From Oscillospiraceae bacterium (GTDB taxonomy: Bacteria; Bacillota; Clostridia; Oscillospirales; Oscillospiraceae): 64,000 nucleotides of DNA. The position numbers and the translations under genes were made by a program. Below the pieces are notes generated by a model. The model was not told the origin of the DNA, did no database searches, and was given only the letters and a program-made list of their open reading frames with translations. The stretch is taken from positions 1 to 64,000 of the forward strand of contig SVMG01000009.1 in assembly GCA_015067545.1 (NCBI GenBank), read 5' to 3'. This document shows, one piece after another, positions 29,859 to 37,982 of this stretch (the first letter of the stretch is position 1; each line of letters begins with the position of its first letter).

Positions 29859-30875
29859 TTATTCGCCGTAACCCATGGGGTTGCTCTTTTGCCAGTTCCA
29901 GGTATCCCGGCACATATCGTCCAGGTTCTTCTCTGCCTTCCAGAGAAGTTTTTCCGCGCTCTTGGCAGGATCTGCATAGCAGGTAGCCAGGTCGCCGGGG
30001 CGGCGGTCTGTGATCACATAGGGCACAGCCACACCGTTTACAGCTTCGAAGCTCTTGACCATATCCAGCACGGAGTAGCCGGTGCCGGTGCCCAGGTTGA
30101 ATACATCGCAGCCGGGATTGGCAAGCACATACTTCACCGCCGCCACATGGCCCTTGGCCAGGTCCACAACATGGATGTAGTCACGAACGCCTGTGCCGTC
30201 GTGGGTATCGTAATCGTTGCCGAAAACACTCAGCTTTTCCCGGCGGCCAACAGCCACCTGGCTGATATAGGGCATCAGATTGTTGGGAATGCCCCGGGGG
30301 TCTTCGCCGATGCGTCCGCTGCTGTGTGCGCCGATGGGATTGAAGTACCGCAGAAGTACAACGCCCCACTCCTTGTCCGCATTGGCCATACCGGACAGGA
30401 TCTGCTCGGTCATATACTTGGTCCAGCCGTAGGGGTTGGTGCAGTTGCCGGTGGTGGAGGTCTCCTTCAGAGGCATTTCATTGCCGGCGGAATACACGGT
30501 TGCAGAAGAGGAGAAAATAATATTCTTCATGCCCACTTCCTTCATCACCTTAGTCAGCACCAGGGTGGTATTCAGGTTGTTGTCGTAGTATTCCCAGGGC
30601 ATGGCCACGGATTCGCCCACAGCCTTCAAGCCTGCAAAGTGGATAACGCAGCCGATCTCGTTTTCCGCAAAGATCTTGCGAAGCAGAGCTTCATCCCGCA
30701 CGTCACCTTCGTAGAATTTAAGCTCCTTGCCGGTGATCTCCTGCACGCGGCGCAGACTCTCGGGATTGGAGTTGCACAAATTGTCGATAACGATCACGCC
30801 GTAACCGCTTTGCAGCAGTTCCACGCAGGTATGGGAGCCGATATAGCCGGCGCCGCCGGTAACCAAAACATTCAT
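29859..30875 (-). CDS. galE: UDP-glucose 4-epimerase
   Basis: The 338-residue GalE begins with the NAD-binding MNVLVTGGAGYIGSH and has VIHFAGLKAVGES, the catalytic Ser/Tyr/Lys region SSSATVY...NPYGWTKYMTEQIL, RYFNPIGAHSSGRIGEDP, and the DVFNLGTGTGYSVLDM end. It interconverts UDP-glucose and UDP-galactose for galactose use and glycan synthesis. ATG 30875 starts the Rossmann fold directly; the frame upstream runs into the promoter. It is a single-gene transcript, divergent from the pyrophosphatase gene. Confidence 0.97.
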   Translation of the reverse strand: MNVLVTGGAGYIGSHTCVELLQSGYGVIVIDNLCNSNPESLRRVQEITGKELKFYEGDVRDEALLRKIFAENEIGCVIHFAGLKAVGESVAMPWEYYDNNLNTTLVLTKVMKEVGMKNIIFSSSATVYSAGNEMPLKETSTTGNCTNPYGWTKYMTEQILSGMANADKEWGVVLLRYFNPIGAHSSGRIGEDPRGIPNNLMPYISQVAVGRREKLSVFGNDYDTHDGTGVRDYIHVVDLAKGHVAAVKYVLANPGCDVFNLGTGTGYSVLDMVKSFEAVNGVAVPYVITDRRPGDLATCYADPAKSAEKLLWKAEKNLDDMCRDTWNWQKSNPMGYGE

Positions 30876-30906
30876 AGTGCTACCTCTTTTCATGAATTTT
30901 TCTTTT

Positions 30907-30935
30907 ATTCTAATCCATTTACCATAAAAAAGCAA
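30907..30935 (-). promoter_or_regulatory. galE promoter
   Basis: On the minus strand, TTGCTT (30935-30930) and TAGAAT (30912-30907) are spaced by 17 bases. Confidence 0.65.
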
Positions 30936-30966
30936 GTGGTACGATTTGCACAATCAGGTTTTATGC

Positions 30967-30995
30967 TTGCTATTTTCAGTAAAGAAAGGTATAAT
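30967..30995 (+). promoter_or_regulatory. Promoter of the CBS-pyrophosphatase gene, upstream of element A6
   Basis: TTGCTA (30967-30972) and TATAAT (30990-30995) are spaced by 17 bases. The start is about 235 bases before the coding region, so element A6 would be transcribed in the leader. The 360-base gap between galE and the pyrophosphatase gene holds only the two divergent promoters and A6. Confidence 0.7.
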
Positions 30996-31033
30996 GATAT
31001 AAGGAGTGGTGTACGCTGGTGTAACAATCCTCA

Positions 31034-31198
31034 AAGCCTTCCCCTGGGGGAAGGTGACCGAGCAGAGCGAGGTCGGATGAGGGGAGTTACGGCGGCGAAG
31101 CCGCCCAAAGTCCTTTCAATTTTGCCGCCTGCGGCGGTTATAACCCTCATCCGTCAAAAATCAGAGATTTTTGACACCTTCCCCCAGGGGAAGGCTTT
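31034..31198. repeat. Family A multi-hairpin element, copy A6
   Basis: The ends are both CCTTCCCC/GGGGAAGG; the right inner hairpin is TCAAAAATC/GATTTTTGA; the central stem is GATGAGGG with CCCTCATC. A GC-rich loop (GGCGGCGAAGCCGCC) fills the middle. It lies in the leader of the pyrophosphatase gene. Confidence 0.85.
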
Positions 31199-31235
31199 GT
31201 TGAAATAATCCAACTTCCCAAAAGGAGGATTCTCT

Positions 31236-32849
31236 ATGGATACCATTTATATCACCGGCCATCGCAACCCGGACACCGATTCCATCGTTGCCGCCATGGC
31301 CTATGCCGCCCTGCGCAACGCCCTGGGTGACCGGGAATACGAAGCCGCCTGCCTGGGTCATGTATCCGATGAAACGCAGATCGTTTTGGACCGTTTCGGT
31401 TTTCGTGCCCCTCAGCGCATCACCAGCATGCACACCCAGGTCAAGGACCTGGATTTCGATAAGCCCACCGTCTTCTCCACTGCGGTCACCATGGGCCGTG
31501 CCTGGGAGGAATTGAGCTGCCACAACGGCATCCACGCCATCCCCATCGCCAATGACGACGGCACTCTGTACGGCATGCTCTCCCGTACCGATGTGGCTGA
31601 CTATAACATGAATCTGGTCTCCGGCGGACGGCTCAGCGCAGTGCCGCTGTTTAACGTGCTGTCCGTACTGGAAGGCAAGGTTATCAACGATGCCGGCGAG
31701 CAGATCGACGAGATCACCGGCAATGTGACCATCGCTCTGCCCCAGGGTCGGGAAAATCTGCTGTTCCACGACCCGGAAACGGTGGTCGTGTGCGGTGACC
31801 AGCCGGATATGATCCGCCGGGCACTGGAAATGAATGTGAACTGTCTGGTGCTGTGTCAGGCAGAGCTTCCCGAGGAGCTGCGCAAAATGCCCACCAAGAC
31901 CTGCATCATCTCCACCCCCTACGATGCCTTCCGGGCGGTGCATCTGATTTTCCAGTCCACCCCCATCGGACGCATCTGCAATGATCAGACCCTGGTGTGC
32001 TTCCACCTGGAGGACCGGGTGGACGATGTGCGCGAAACCATGCTGAAGCACCGCTACTCCAACTACCCTGTGTTGGACGAAAACGAAAAAGTCGTGGGCG
32101 TTCTCAGCCGTTACCACTTGCTCCGTCCCCGGCGCAAGCGGGTGGTTCTGGTGGATCACAACGAAGCCGCCCAGTCCGTTCCCGGCCTGGAAGAAGCGGA
32201 AATCTTGGAGATCATTGACCACCACCGCCTGGCGGACATTCAGACTACCAACCCCATTTATGTGCGCAACGAGCCTGTTGGCTCCACCAATACCATCATC
32301 GCCAGCATGTTCCAGGATCGGGGTCTGATGCCCTCTGCCAACATGGCAGGCATGATGGCGGCGGCGATCCTCTCCGATACCGTCATGTTCAAATCCCCCA
32401 CCTGCACCGAAAAGGACCGCCGCACCGCCGAGCGTATGGCCCGCATCGCCAATATTTCTCTGGATGAGCTGGGACGGGAGATCTTCTCCGCATCCCTGGA
32501 TTCCAAAACCGTGCAGGATCTTCTCATGTCCGACTATAAGGAGTTCCACATTGCCGGCCACGATCTGGCGGTTTCTCAGATCACCTGCGTGGACAGCCCC
32601 AAGATGCTGGAGCGCAAGGAAGAATTCCTGAAAGAAATGCGTCTGCTGGCTGAGCGCAAGGGCTTCTCCATGATCATTCTCATGCTCACCGATGTCCTGC
32701 TGGAAGGCACACAGATCATCTATTTGGGTGACGACGAGATCATCCAGCAGGCCTTCAACCTGACCCCCAAGGATAATACACTGTTCCTGCCTCATGTAAT
32801 GAGCCGGAAAAAGCAGGTCATTCCCATGCTGTCCGCTCTGTGGGGCTAA
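31236..32849 (+). CDS. Manganese-dependent inorganic pyrophosphatase with regulatory CBS and DRTGG domains
   Basis: This 537-residue family II pyrophosphatase has an insertion. Residues 1-60 hold the first DHH-type metal motif (ITGHRNPDTDSIVAAMAY). A first CBS half, a DRTGG-like domain (about 150-240) and the second CBS half (about 250-305; RYSNYPVLDENEKVVGVLSRYHL) follow. The DHH core resumes with VVLVDHNE, IIDHHRLAD and a C-terminal DHHA2 domain with the phosphate-binding SRKKQ. CBS-PPases are inhibited by AMP/ADP and activated by ATP or diadenosine polyphosphates. It hydrolyses PPi, which contrasts with PPi formation by PpdK. AAAGGAGG precedes the ATG. Confidence 0.94.
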   Translation: MDTIYITGHRNPDTDSIVAAMAYAALRNALGDREYEAACLGHVSDETQIVLDRFGFRAPQRITSMHTQVKDLDFDKPTVFSTAVTMGRAWEELSCHNGIHAIPIANDDGTLYGMLSRTDVADYNMNLVSGGRLSAVPLFNVLSVLEGKVINDAGEQIDEITGNVTIALPQGRENLLFHDPETVVVCGDQPDMIRRALEMNVNCLVLCQAELPEELRKMPTKTCIISTPYDAFRAVHLIFQSTPIGRICNDQTLVCFHLEDRVDDVRETMLKHRYSNYPVLDENEKVVGVLSRYHLLRPRRKRVVLVDHNEAAQSVPGLEEAEILEIIDHHRLADIQTTNPIYVRNEPVGSTNTIIASMFQDRGLMPSANMAGMMAAAILSDTVMFKSPTCTEKDRRTAERMARIANISLDELGREIFSASLDSKTVQDLLMSDYKEFHIAGHDLAVSQITCVDSPKMLERKEEFLKEMRLLAERKGFSMIILMLTDVLLEGTQIIYLGDDEIIQQAFNLTPKDNTLFLPHVMSRKKQVIPMLSALWG

Positions 32850-32857
32850 TACCGACA

Positions 32858-32955
32858 AAGGCTCCCCTTTGAGGGGAGCTGTCAGCCGAACAGGCTGACT
32901 GAGGGGTGTGACACCCCACCGGCACTGCGTGCCACCTCCCCTCAAGGGGAGGCTT
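32858..32955. repeat. Family A multi-hairpin element, short copy A7
   Basis: The ends are GCTCCCC/GGGGAGC and CCTCCCC/GGGGAGG; the left inner hairpin is TCAGCC/GGCTGA; the central stem is GGGGTGT with ACACCCC joined almost without a loop. It lies between the pyrophosphatase gene and holB. Confidence 0.85.
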
Positions 32956-32994
32956 GTGATAGCGCTGAGAATGCAAAGCTGAAAGGAGCACGCC

Positions 32995-33942
32995 ATGGCC
33001 TTTGAAACCCTGCTGGGCAACGACCGGCTGAAGCAAAACTTAACAAGCAGTCTGAAAAAGGGCCGCATCTCCCATTTTTACCTGATCTCCGGCCCAGCCG
33101 GATCCGGAAAGCGCACCCTGGCAAAGCTCTTGGCCTCCGCCATTTTGTGCAAGGAGGCGGATGCCCCCTGCAAAAGCTGCAATGTCTGCCGCAAGGTGAT
33201 GGAAAACAATCATCCGGATGTGATCACCGTGGACGACCCGGAGCATAAAGCTGTTTCCGTCAAGCTGGTGCGCCAGGCTCGGGAGGATATGTATATCCTT
33301 CCCAACGAAAGTGACCATAAAATCTACTTGTTTCCCCAGGAATTGGGCATCGAGGGTCAAAACGCCCTGTTGAAAATTTTGGAAGAACCGCCTGCCTACG
33401 GCGTATTCATCCTGCTGAGCACAAATGCCGAGCAGCTGCTGCCCACCGTGCGCTCCCGTTGCACGGAGCTGGCGCTGTCTGCTCTTTCCGAGGATGTCCT
33501 CACCCGGGAGCTTTCCAGGGAATTCCCGGACGCATCTCCGGAAGATCTCACCGCTGCCGCTGTGCGCAGCGGCGGCTACTTAGGTCAAGCGCGGACGCTT
33601 TTGGAGCAAGGCGCGGCATTACCTGCCCAAACGGAGCAATTTTTGACCGCCTTTGCGGGCAAAAATGCCCTGGAGCTGACCCGGCTGCTGGCATCCCTGG
33701 AAAAAACCAAGCGAGATCAGCTGATTCCGCTTCTGGAAAGCTGGACTGCCCTGCTGGAAGAGGCCTTGGCCTGCCGCAGCGGCATGCGCGCCCTGCATCC
33801 CATGACCAGGACCATCGCCACCCAGCGCAGCTCCCAGGAGCTGATGCAGGCTATCACCGCCCTGCAAAAAACCACCACCTATGCCCAGAGCAACGTCTCC
33901 CCCGCCGCCATCTGCGGCTACTTGACCTGGCAATTACGATAA
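32995..33942 (+). CDS. holB: DNA polymerase III delta' subunit
   Basis: This is a 315-residue clamp-loader subunit with an AAA+ domain. It has FETLLGNDRLKQNL, the P-loop GPAGSGKRT, a four-cysteine zinc module between residues 45 and 65 (CKEADAPCKSCNVC), and the SRC sensor in LLPTVRSRCTEL. The C-terminal third is the collar domain. Delta' acts as the stator of the loader that places the beta clamp on DNA. AAAGGAG precedes the ATG. The holB-ricT order is a conserved pair in Firmicutes (next to each other in Bacillus as holB-yaaT). Confidence 0.93.
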   Translation: MAFETLLGNDRLKQNLTSSLKKGRISHFYLISGPAGSGKRTLAKLLASAILCKEADAPCKSCNVCRKVMENNHPDVITVDDPEHKAVSVKLVRQAREDMYILPNESDHKIYLFPQELGIEGQNALLKILEEPPAYGVFILLSTNAEQLLPTVRSRCTELALSALSEDVLTRELSREFPDASPEDLTAAAVRSGGYLGQARTLLEQGAALPAQTEQFLTAFAGKNALELTRLLASLEKTKRDQLIPLLESWTALLEEALACRSGMRALHPMTRTIATQRSSQELMQAITALQKTTTYAQSNVSPAAICGYLTWQLR

Positions 33943-33979
33943 AATCTGCGGCAACCGCCGTTTCAATAAGGAGTAACCA

Positions 33980-35185
33980 ATGGAAGAAAATAAAAATACT
34001 GCCGTGGAAGTTGTGGACATCCAGTTCCGCCCCGGGCAGAAGATCTATTATTTCGATCCGCACGGCCTGATTTTTAAGGCAGGTGACCATGTGATCATCG
34101 ACACCGCCCGCGGTCCGGAATTCGGCATCGTGGCCGGCGGCAACCATAAGATCCCGTCCAAGGATGTGGTATCCCCCCTGCGCCCTGTTCTGCGGAAGAC
34201 CACTGCCCACGACGAGCGCATCGTGGCCGAGAATATGGCCACCGAAAAGAAAGCCTATGAGGTGTGTCAAGAGAAAATTGGTGAATTTGGCCTGGACATG
34301 CAGCTGGTCAGCGCAGAATGCTCTTTTGACGGCAGCAAGATCCTGTTCTTCTTCACCGCTGATGAGCGTGTGGACTTCCGGGAGCTGGTGAAAAATCTGG
34401 CATCCATTTTCCATACCCGCATCGAGCTGCGCCAGATCGGCGTCCGGGACAAGGCCAAAATGGTTGGCGGCTTCGGCATCTGCGGCCGGCCCTTCTGCTG
34501 CACCACATTCCTGGACGATTTCCAGCCTGTGTCCATCAAAATGGCCAAGACGCAAAATTTAAGTCTGAATCCCACCAAGATCTCCGGAACCTGCGGCAGA
34601 CTCATGTGCTGCCTGAAGTACGAACAGGATGCTTATGAGGATCTTCTCCGCTCCGCCCCCAAGGCAGATTCCTTTGTAGACACCCCCGACGGACGGGGTA
34701 CCATCGTCGACGTGGATCTTTTACGTCAGCGGGTAAAAGTACGGCTGGAAAAAGAGCCGGAGACAATCGTGAACCATCCCAATGATGAGATCGCCGTTTT
34801 GCGAAGCGGCAAGGCCAAGAAAAACGATCCTCCCATCCCCGATGATCTGGCACCCATTTCCGGATCAGGCAAGCGCATTGCCCGGGAAGAACCGGAAAAA
34901 CGGGCATTCCTGGATCCCATCAAGTTCTTTGAGGAGCAGGAGGAAGTTTCTGTCCCGGAGACAACAGAAGAGCCTGTGCAGGGCGAAGAGAAGCACAAGC
35001 GCAGCCGCCGCAACCGCCACCGCAATAAGCACCGTGGCGAAAACAAGGAAAACGCACCGCAGCCCGATGCTCCGAAGGCAGAAGAAGCCAAGGCAGAGCC
35101 TGCGCAGGGCGGCCAGCAAAAGAAAAATTACCATCGCCGCTACCGCCACCGCTATCACAAGTCCAAGCAGAACAACGCAGAATAA
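33980..35185 (+). CDS. ricT: RicT/YaaT family protein (PSP1 domain) with long basic tail
   Basis: The 401-residue protein has the PSP1 domain (about 10-270): KIYYFDPHGLIFKAGDHVIIDTARGPEFG, then the cysteine pairs GICGRPFCCTTF and GTCGRLMCCLKYEQ. RicT in Bacillus forms the RicA-RicF-RicT complex, binds iron-sulfur clusters through such cysteines, and guides RNase Y in mRNA maturation; it also affects entry into sporulation. Residues 300-401 form a low-complexity tail rich in Arg, His, Lys and Asn (KRSRRNRHRNKHRGE; HRRYRHRYHKS), longer than usual and likely to bind RNA. It is co-transcribed with holB. Confidence 0.93.
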   Translation: MEENKNTAVEVVDIQFRPGQKIYYFDPHGLIFKAGDHVIIDTARGPEFGIVAGGNHKIPSKDVVSPLRPVLRKTTAHDERIVAENMATEKKAYEVCQEKIGEFGLDMQLVSAECSFDGSKILFFFTADERVDFRELVKNLASIFHTRIELRQIGVRDKAKMVGGFGICGRPFCCTTFLDDFQPVSIKMAKTQNLSLNPTKISGTCGRLMCCLKYEQDAYEDLLRSAPKADSFVDTPDGRGTIVDVDLLRQRVKVRLEKEPETIVNHPNDEIAVLRSGKAKKNDPPIPDDLAPISGSGKRIAREEPEKRAFLDPIKFFEEQEEVSVPETTEEPVQGEEKHKRSRRNRHRNKHRGENKENAPQPDAPKAEEAKAEPAQGGQQKKNYHRRYRHRYHKSKQNNAE

Positions 35186-35187
35186 TA

Positions 35188-35287
35188 AAGCCTCCCCTTG
35201 AGGGGAGGTGGCACGAAGTGCCGGTGGGGTGTTACACCCCTCAGTCAGCCTGCCCGGCTGACAGCTCCCCTGGTAGGGGAGCCTTTT
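35188..35287. repeat. Family A multi-hairpin element, short copy A8
   Basis: The ends are CCTCCCC/GGGGAGG and GCTCCCC/GGGGAGC. Inner hairpins are GGCAC/GTGCC and GTCAGCC/CGGCTGAC; the central stem is GGGGTGT with ACACCCC. It lies between the convergent ricT and cdd. Confidence 0.85.
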
Positions 35288-35295
35288 CCTAATAA

Positions 35296-35326
35296 AAAAC
35301 ACGCTATGCGTTGCATAGCGTGTTTT
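35296..35326 (-). terminator. Terminator of the deoB-cdd unit
   Basis: The 14-bp stem AAAACACGCTATGC / GCATAGCGTGTTTT lies four bases after the cdd stop, with T on the minus strand. Confidence 0.9.
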
Positions 35327-35330
35327 CTGT

Positions 35331-35723
35331 TCACAAAGAAAAACTATCCGGCAAAAGTTCTGCCAGGGTGCGTTCTTCATAGCCATCCGGATGGATCATA
35401 TAGATCTTGAAATCCTGCTCACAGAACTCCCGCATCACCTGGCGGCACACGCCGCAGGGCGGAAATTTTCCTGTGATGACGCCATCCTTACCGCCGCAGA
35501 CGGCAATGGCGGTAAAATTCCGCTGACCGTCATAGATAGCCTTGAAAAAGGCGGTGCGCTCGGCGCAGTTAGTGGGGCTGTACGAAGAATTCTCAATATT
35601 GCAGCCCTGATACACCGTGCCGTCGGCACACAAAAGGGCCGCACCCACCTTGTAGCCGGAGTAAGGGGCATAGGCATGGGTCATGGCCTCTTTGGCCAGA
35701 GCGCAAAGTTTGGTAGGATTCAT
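35331..35723 (-). CDS. cdd: Cytidine deaminase
   Basis: This 130-residue homotetrameric-type cytidine deaminase has the zinc motif NCAERTAFF (Cys and catalytic Glu) and PPCGVCRQVM (two zinc cysteines), with the substrate-binding NIENSSYSPTNCAE just before. It converts cytidine or deoxycytidine to uridine or deoxyuridine. GAGGAG lies within the end of deoB, and the ATG overlaps the deoB stop (ATGA), so the two are translationally coupled. It is the last gene of the salvage cluster tdk-deoC-deoD-deoB-cdd. Confidence 0.97.
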   Translation of the reverse strand: MNPTKLCALAKEAMTHAYAPYSGYKVGAALLCADGTVYQGCNIENSSYSPTNCAERTAFFKAIYDGQRNFTAIAVCGGKDGVITGKFPPCGVCRQVMREFCEQDFKIYMIHPDGYEERTLAELLPDSFSL

Positions 35724-36883
35724 AGGATCTCCTCCATAAAGCTCTTGCCGGGGGTATCCAATTCCACATCCAGCATTTCGGCAACTGTGGCCGCAATGTC
35801 CGCAAAGCTATTGCGCGTACCCAGGTTCACATTCTTCACCTGCTTGCCCAAGACCAGCAAAGGCACATATTCCCGGGTGTGGTCGGTGGTGGCAGTGTAG
35901 CCGGGGTCACAGCCGTGGTCGGCGGTGATCATCACCACATCCTCGTCATTCAGCTTTTCCAGCAGAGAGGGCAGCCAGGCGTCAAATTCGCTGAGCGCTT
36001 CGGCGTAGCCGTCGATATTCCGGCGGTGGCCGAACACCATGTCGAAATCCACCAAATTCACAAAGCACAGACCCTCAAAATCCTTGTCGGCGTAGTCCAA
36101 AGTGTGCTCCATGCCGTTGGCGTTGGACTGGTTGTATACATGCTCCGTTGTGCCGCGGCCGGCAAAAATATCGTAGATCTTTCCCACACCGATGGATGCC
36201 TTGCCAGAAGCCTTCAGCACATCCAGCAGTGTGTCCTTGGGAGGCTCTAACGAGAAGTCATGACGGTTGGCAGTGCGCTTGAAATTTCCGGGCGTGCCCA
36301 CGAAAGGACGGGCGATGACCCGGCCAACGCCGTGCTTGCCCTGCAAGAGCTTTCTTGCAATGCGGCAGTATTCGTAGAGCTGCTCCGGGGGAACGATATC
36401 CTCATGCGCCGCGATCTGGAACACGGAGTCCGCAGAGGTGTAAACGATCAAGTCGCCGGTCTTCATATGCTCCTGGCCAAATCTTTCAATGACCTCCGTG
36501 CCGGACCAGGGGGCATTTGCCAGCACGCCCCGGCCGGTCTGAGCCTTCAGCGGCTCTATGATCTCATCCGGGAAGCCATCGGGATAGGTGGGCAGTGGGT
36601 GTTCCGACACCAGGCCGCCGATCTCCCAGTGGCCGATGGTGGTATCCTTGCCCATGGAGGCTTCCGCAAGTCTTGCATACGCACCGGTGGGATTGGATAC
36701 TTTGGGCAGGCACTTCACGCCGTCAATGTTGCCAAGGCCGGCGGCAATCATGTTGGGGATATTCAGTTTTTTCGATGTGGCGCAGGATGCCAACGTGTTG
36801 ACGCCCACATCGCCAAAGGATTCGCTGTCTGGCATCGCGCCGATGCCGAAAGAATCCAGGATAATTAAAAAGATTCTTTTCAT
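35720..36883 (-). CDS. deoB: Phosphopentomutase
   Basis: The 387-residue DeoB has the alkaline-phosphatase-like metal sites: the N-terminal LIILDSFGIGAMPDS, the phosphorylated threonine in GKDTTIGHWEI, and the C-terminal MITADHGCDPGYTATTDHTRE. It moves phosphate between C1 and C5 of ribose or deoxyribose, linking DeoD to DeoC. ATG 36883 follows GAGGTAA; the longer frame runs back into element A9. It overlaps cdd by four bases. Confidence 0.97.
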   Translation of the reverse strand: MKRIFLIILDSFGIGAMPDSESFGDVGVNTLASCATSKKLNIPNMIAAGLGNIDGVKCLPKVSNPTGAYARLAEASMGKDTTIGHWEIGGLVSEHPLPTYPDGFPDEIIEPLKAQTGRGVLANAPWSGTEVIERFGQEHMKTGDLIVYTSADSVFQIAAHEDIVPPEQLYEYCRIARKLLQGKHGVGRVIARPFVGTPGNFKRTANRHDFSLEPPKDTLLDVLKASGKASIGVGKIYDIFAGRGTTEHVYNQSNANGMEHTLDYADKDFEGLCFVNLVDFDMVFGHRRNIDGYAEALSEFDAWLPSLLEKLNDEDVVMITADHGCDPGYTATTDHTREYVPLLVLGKQVKNVNLGTRNSFADIAATVAEMLDVELDTPGKSFMEEIL

Positions 36884-36913
36884 AGGGGTTACCTCGTCAT
36901 TCGTCATTGCCTC

Positions 36914-37050
36914 TTGCCTCCCCCTTTGGGGGAGGTGGACGGGATCTTTGATCCCGGACGGAGAGGGCAAGTACCATAAATGTTTATAATTGCCCTCTCA
37001 GTCAAAAATCAAAGATTTTTGCCAGCTCTCCCAGAGGGAGAGCCAAGGGG
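36914..37050. repeat. Family A multi-hairpin element, copy A9 (type example)
   Basis: All five helices are clear: CCTCCCCC/GGGGGAGG, CGGGATC/GATCCCG, the central stem GAGAGGGCAA with TTGCCCTCTC, AAAAATC/GATTTTT, and GCTCTCCC/GGGAGAGC. It fills the gap between deoD and deoB. Confidence 0.9.
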
Positions 37051-37065
37051 TTCTTAATAACATTT

Positions 37066-37812
37066 TTACTTGTTCTCCATGGCCACAGCGGTATCCAGCG
37101 CCACCTTCATCATGGTGGTGAAGGCGGTCTGCCGTTCCTCAGAAGAGGTAACTTCGCCGGTGATGATGTGGTCGGAAATGGTGCAGATGCACAGGGCACG
37201 CTTGCCGTAGCGGGCGGCATTCATATACAGCGCGGCGGCCTCCATCTCTAAAGCCATAACGCCCATCTTCTTCTGGTTGTAGAGGGTGTCCAAGCCCGCA
37301 GGAACTTCTGCATGGTCGCCGTAGAACACATCGGAGGAATTCACATTGCCCACATGATAGGGCGCACCTGCGGCCTTGGCGGCCTCCACAGCGGCGCTGA
37401 GGAGTTCAAAGTCCGCAATGGGCGCAAATGTGCCGGGGAAATGGAACTGGTGGGCAAAATTGGAGTCGGTGCAAGCGCCCTGGGCGATGACCAGGTCATA
37501 CACCTTGATGTGCTCCTGAATAGAGCCGGCTGAGCCTACACGAATGATATTCTCCACGCCGTATGCATTATAAAGCTCGTGGGAGTAAATGCCGATGGCA
37601 GGCATACCCATGCCGGAAGCCATGACGGAGACCTTGACGCCCTTATAAGTGCCGGTGTAGCCATGAACGCCGCGGACATTGTTCACCAGAACGGGGTTTT
37701 CCAGGAAATTCTCGGCAATAAATTTACTGCGCAGGGGGTCGCCGGGCATCAGAACGGTCTTGCCGAAATCGCCGGGTGCGGCGGAAATATGAGGGGTGGG
37801 TGTAGTTAACAT
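37066..37812 (-). CDS. deoD: Purine-nucleoside phosphorylase, DeoD type
   Basis: The 248-residue hexameric-type phosphorylase carries VLMPGDPLRSKFIAE (phosphate arginine), GYTGTYKGVKVSVMASGMGMP, IRVGSAGSI and VMALEMEAAALYMNAAR (the ME pair that binds ribose), and the late SDHIITGE with the catalytic aspartate. It cleaves purine (deoxy)nucleosides with phosphate to the base and (deoxy)ribose-1-phosphate, the substrate of DeoB. It lies between elements A10 (upstream) and A9 (downstream) in the salvage cluster. Confidence 0.97.
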   Translation of the reverse strand: MLTTPTPHISAAPGDFGKTVLMPGDPLRSKFIAENFLENPVLVNNVRGVHGYTGTYKGVKVSVMASGMGMPAIGIYSHELYNAYGVENIIRVGSAGSIQEHIKVYDLVIAQGACTDSNFAHQFHFPGTFAPIADFELLSAAVEAAKAAGAPYHVGNVNSSDVFYGDHAEVPAGLDTLYNQKKMGVMALEMEAAALYMNAARYGKRALCICTISDHIITGEVTSSEERQTAFTTMMKVALDTAVAMENK

Positions 37813-37842
37813 AACATTTTCTCCTTAATTTAGTAAATCTAC

Positions 37843-37976
37843 TTGCCTCCCCCTTTGGGGGAGGTGGACGGGATCTTTGATCCCGGACGGAGAGGGCAAT
37901 TGCGACAAATACCTATAATCGCCCTCTCAGTCACGCCTTGTGGCGTGCCAGCTCTCCCAAAGGGAGAGCCAAGGGA
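37843..37976. repeat. Family A multi-hairpin element, copy A10
   Basis: Nearly identical to A9 on the left (CCTCCCCC/GGGGGAGG, CGGGATC/GATCCCG, GAGAGGGC with GCCCTCTC), but the right inner hairpin is ACGCC/GGCGT. It fills the gap between deoC and deoD. Confidence 0.9.
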
Positions 37977-37982
37977 TACTTA

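Noticed and set aside
36914..37976. Family A elements as MITEs of an insertion sequence
   Set aside because: No clear target-site duplication or matching transposase was seen in the window; the idea is open but unsupported here.
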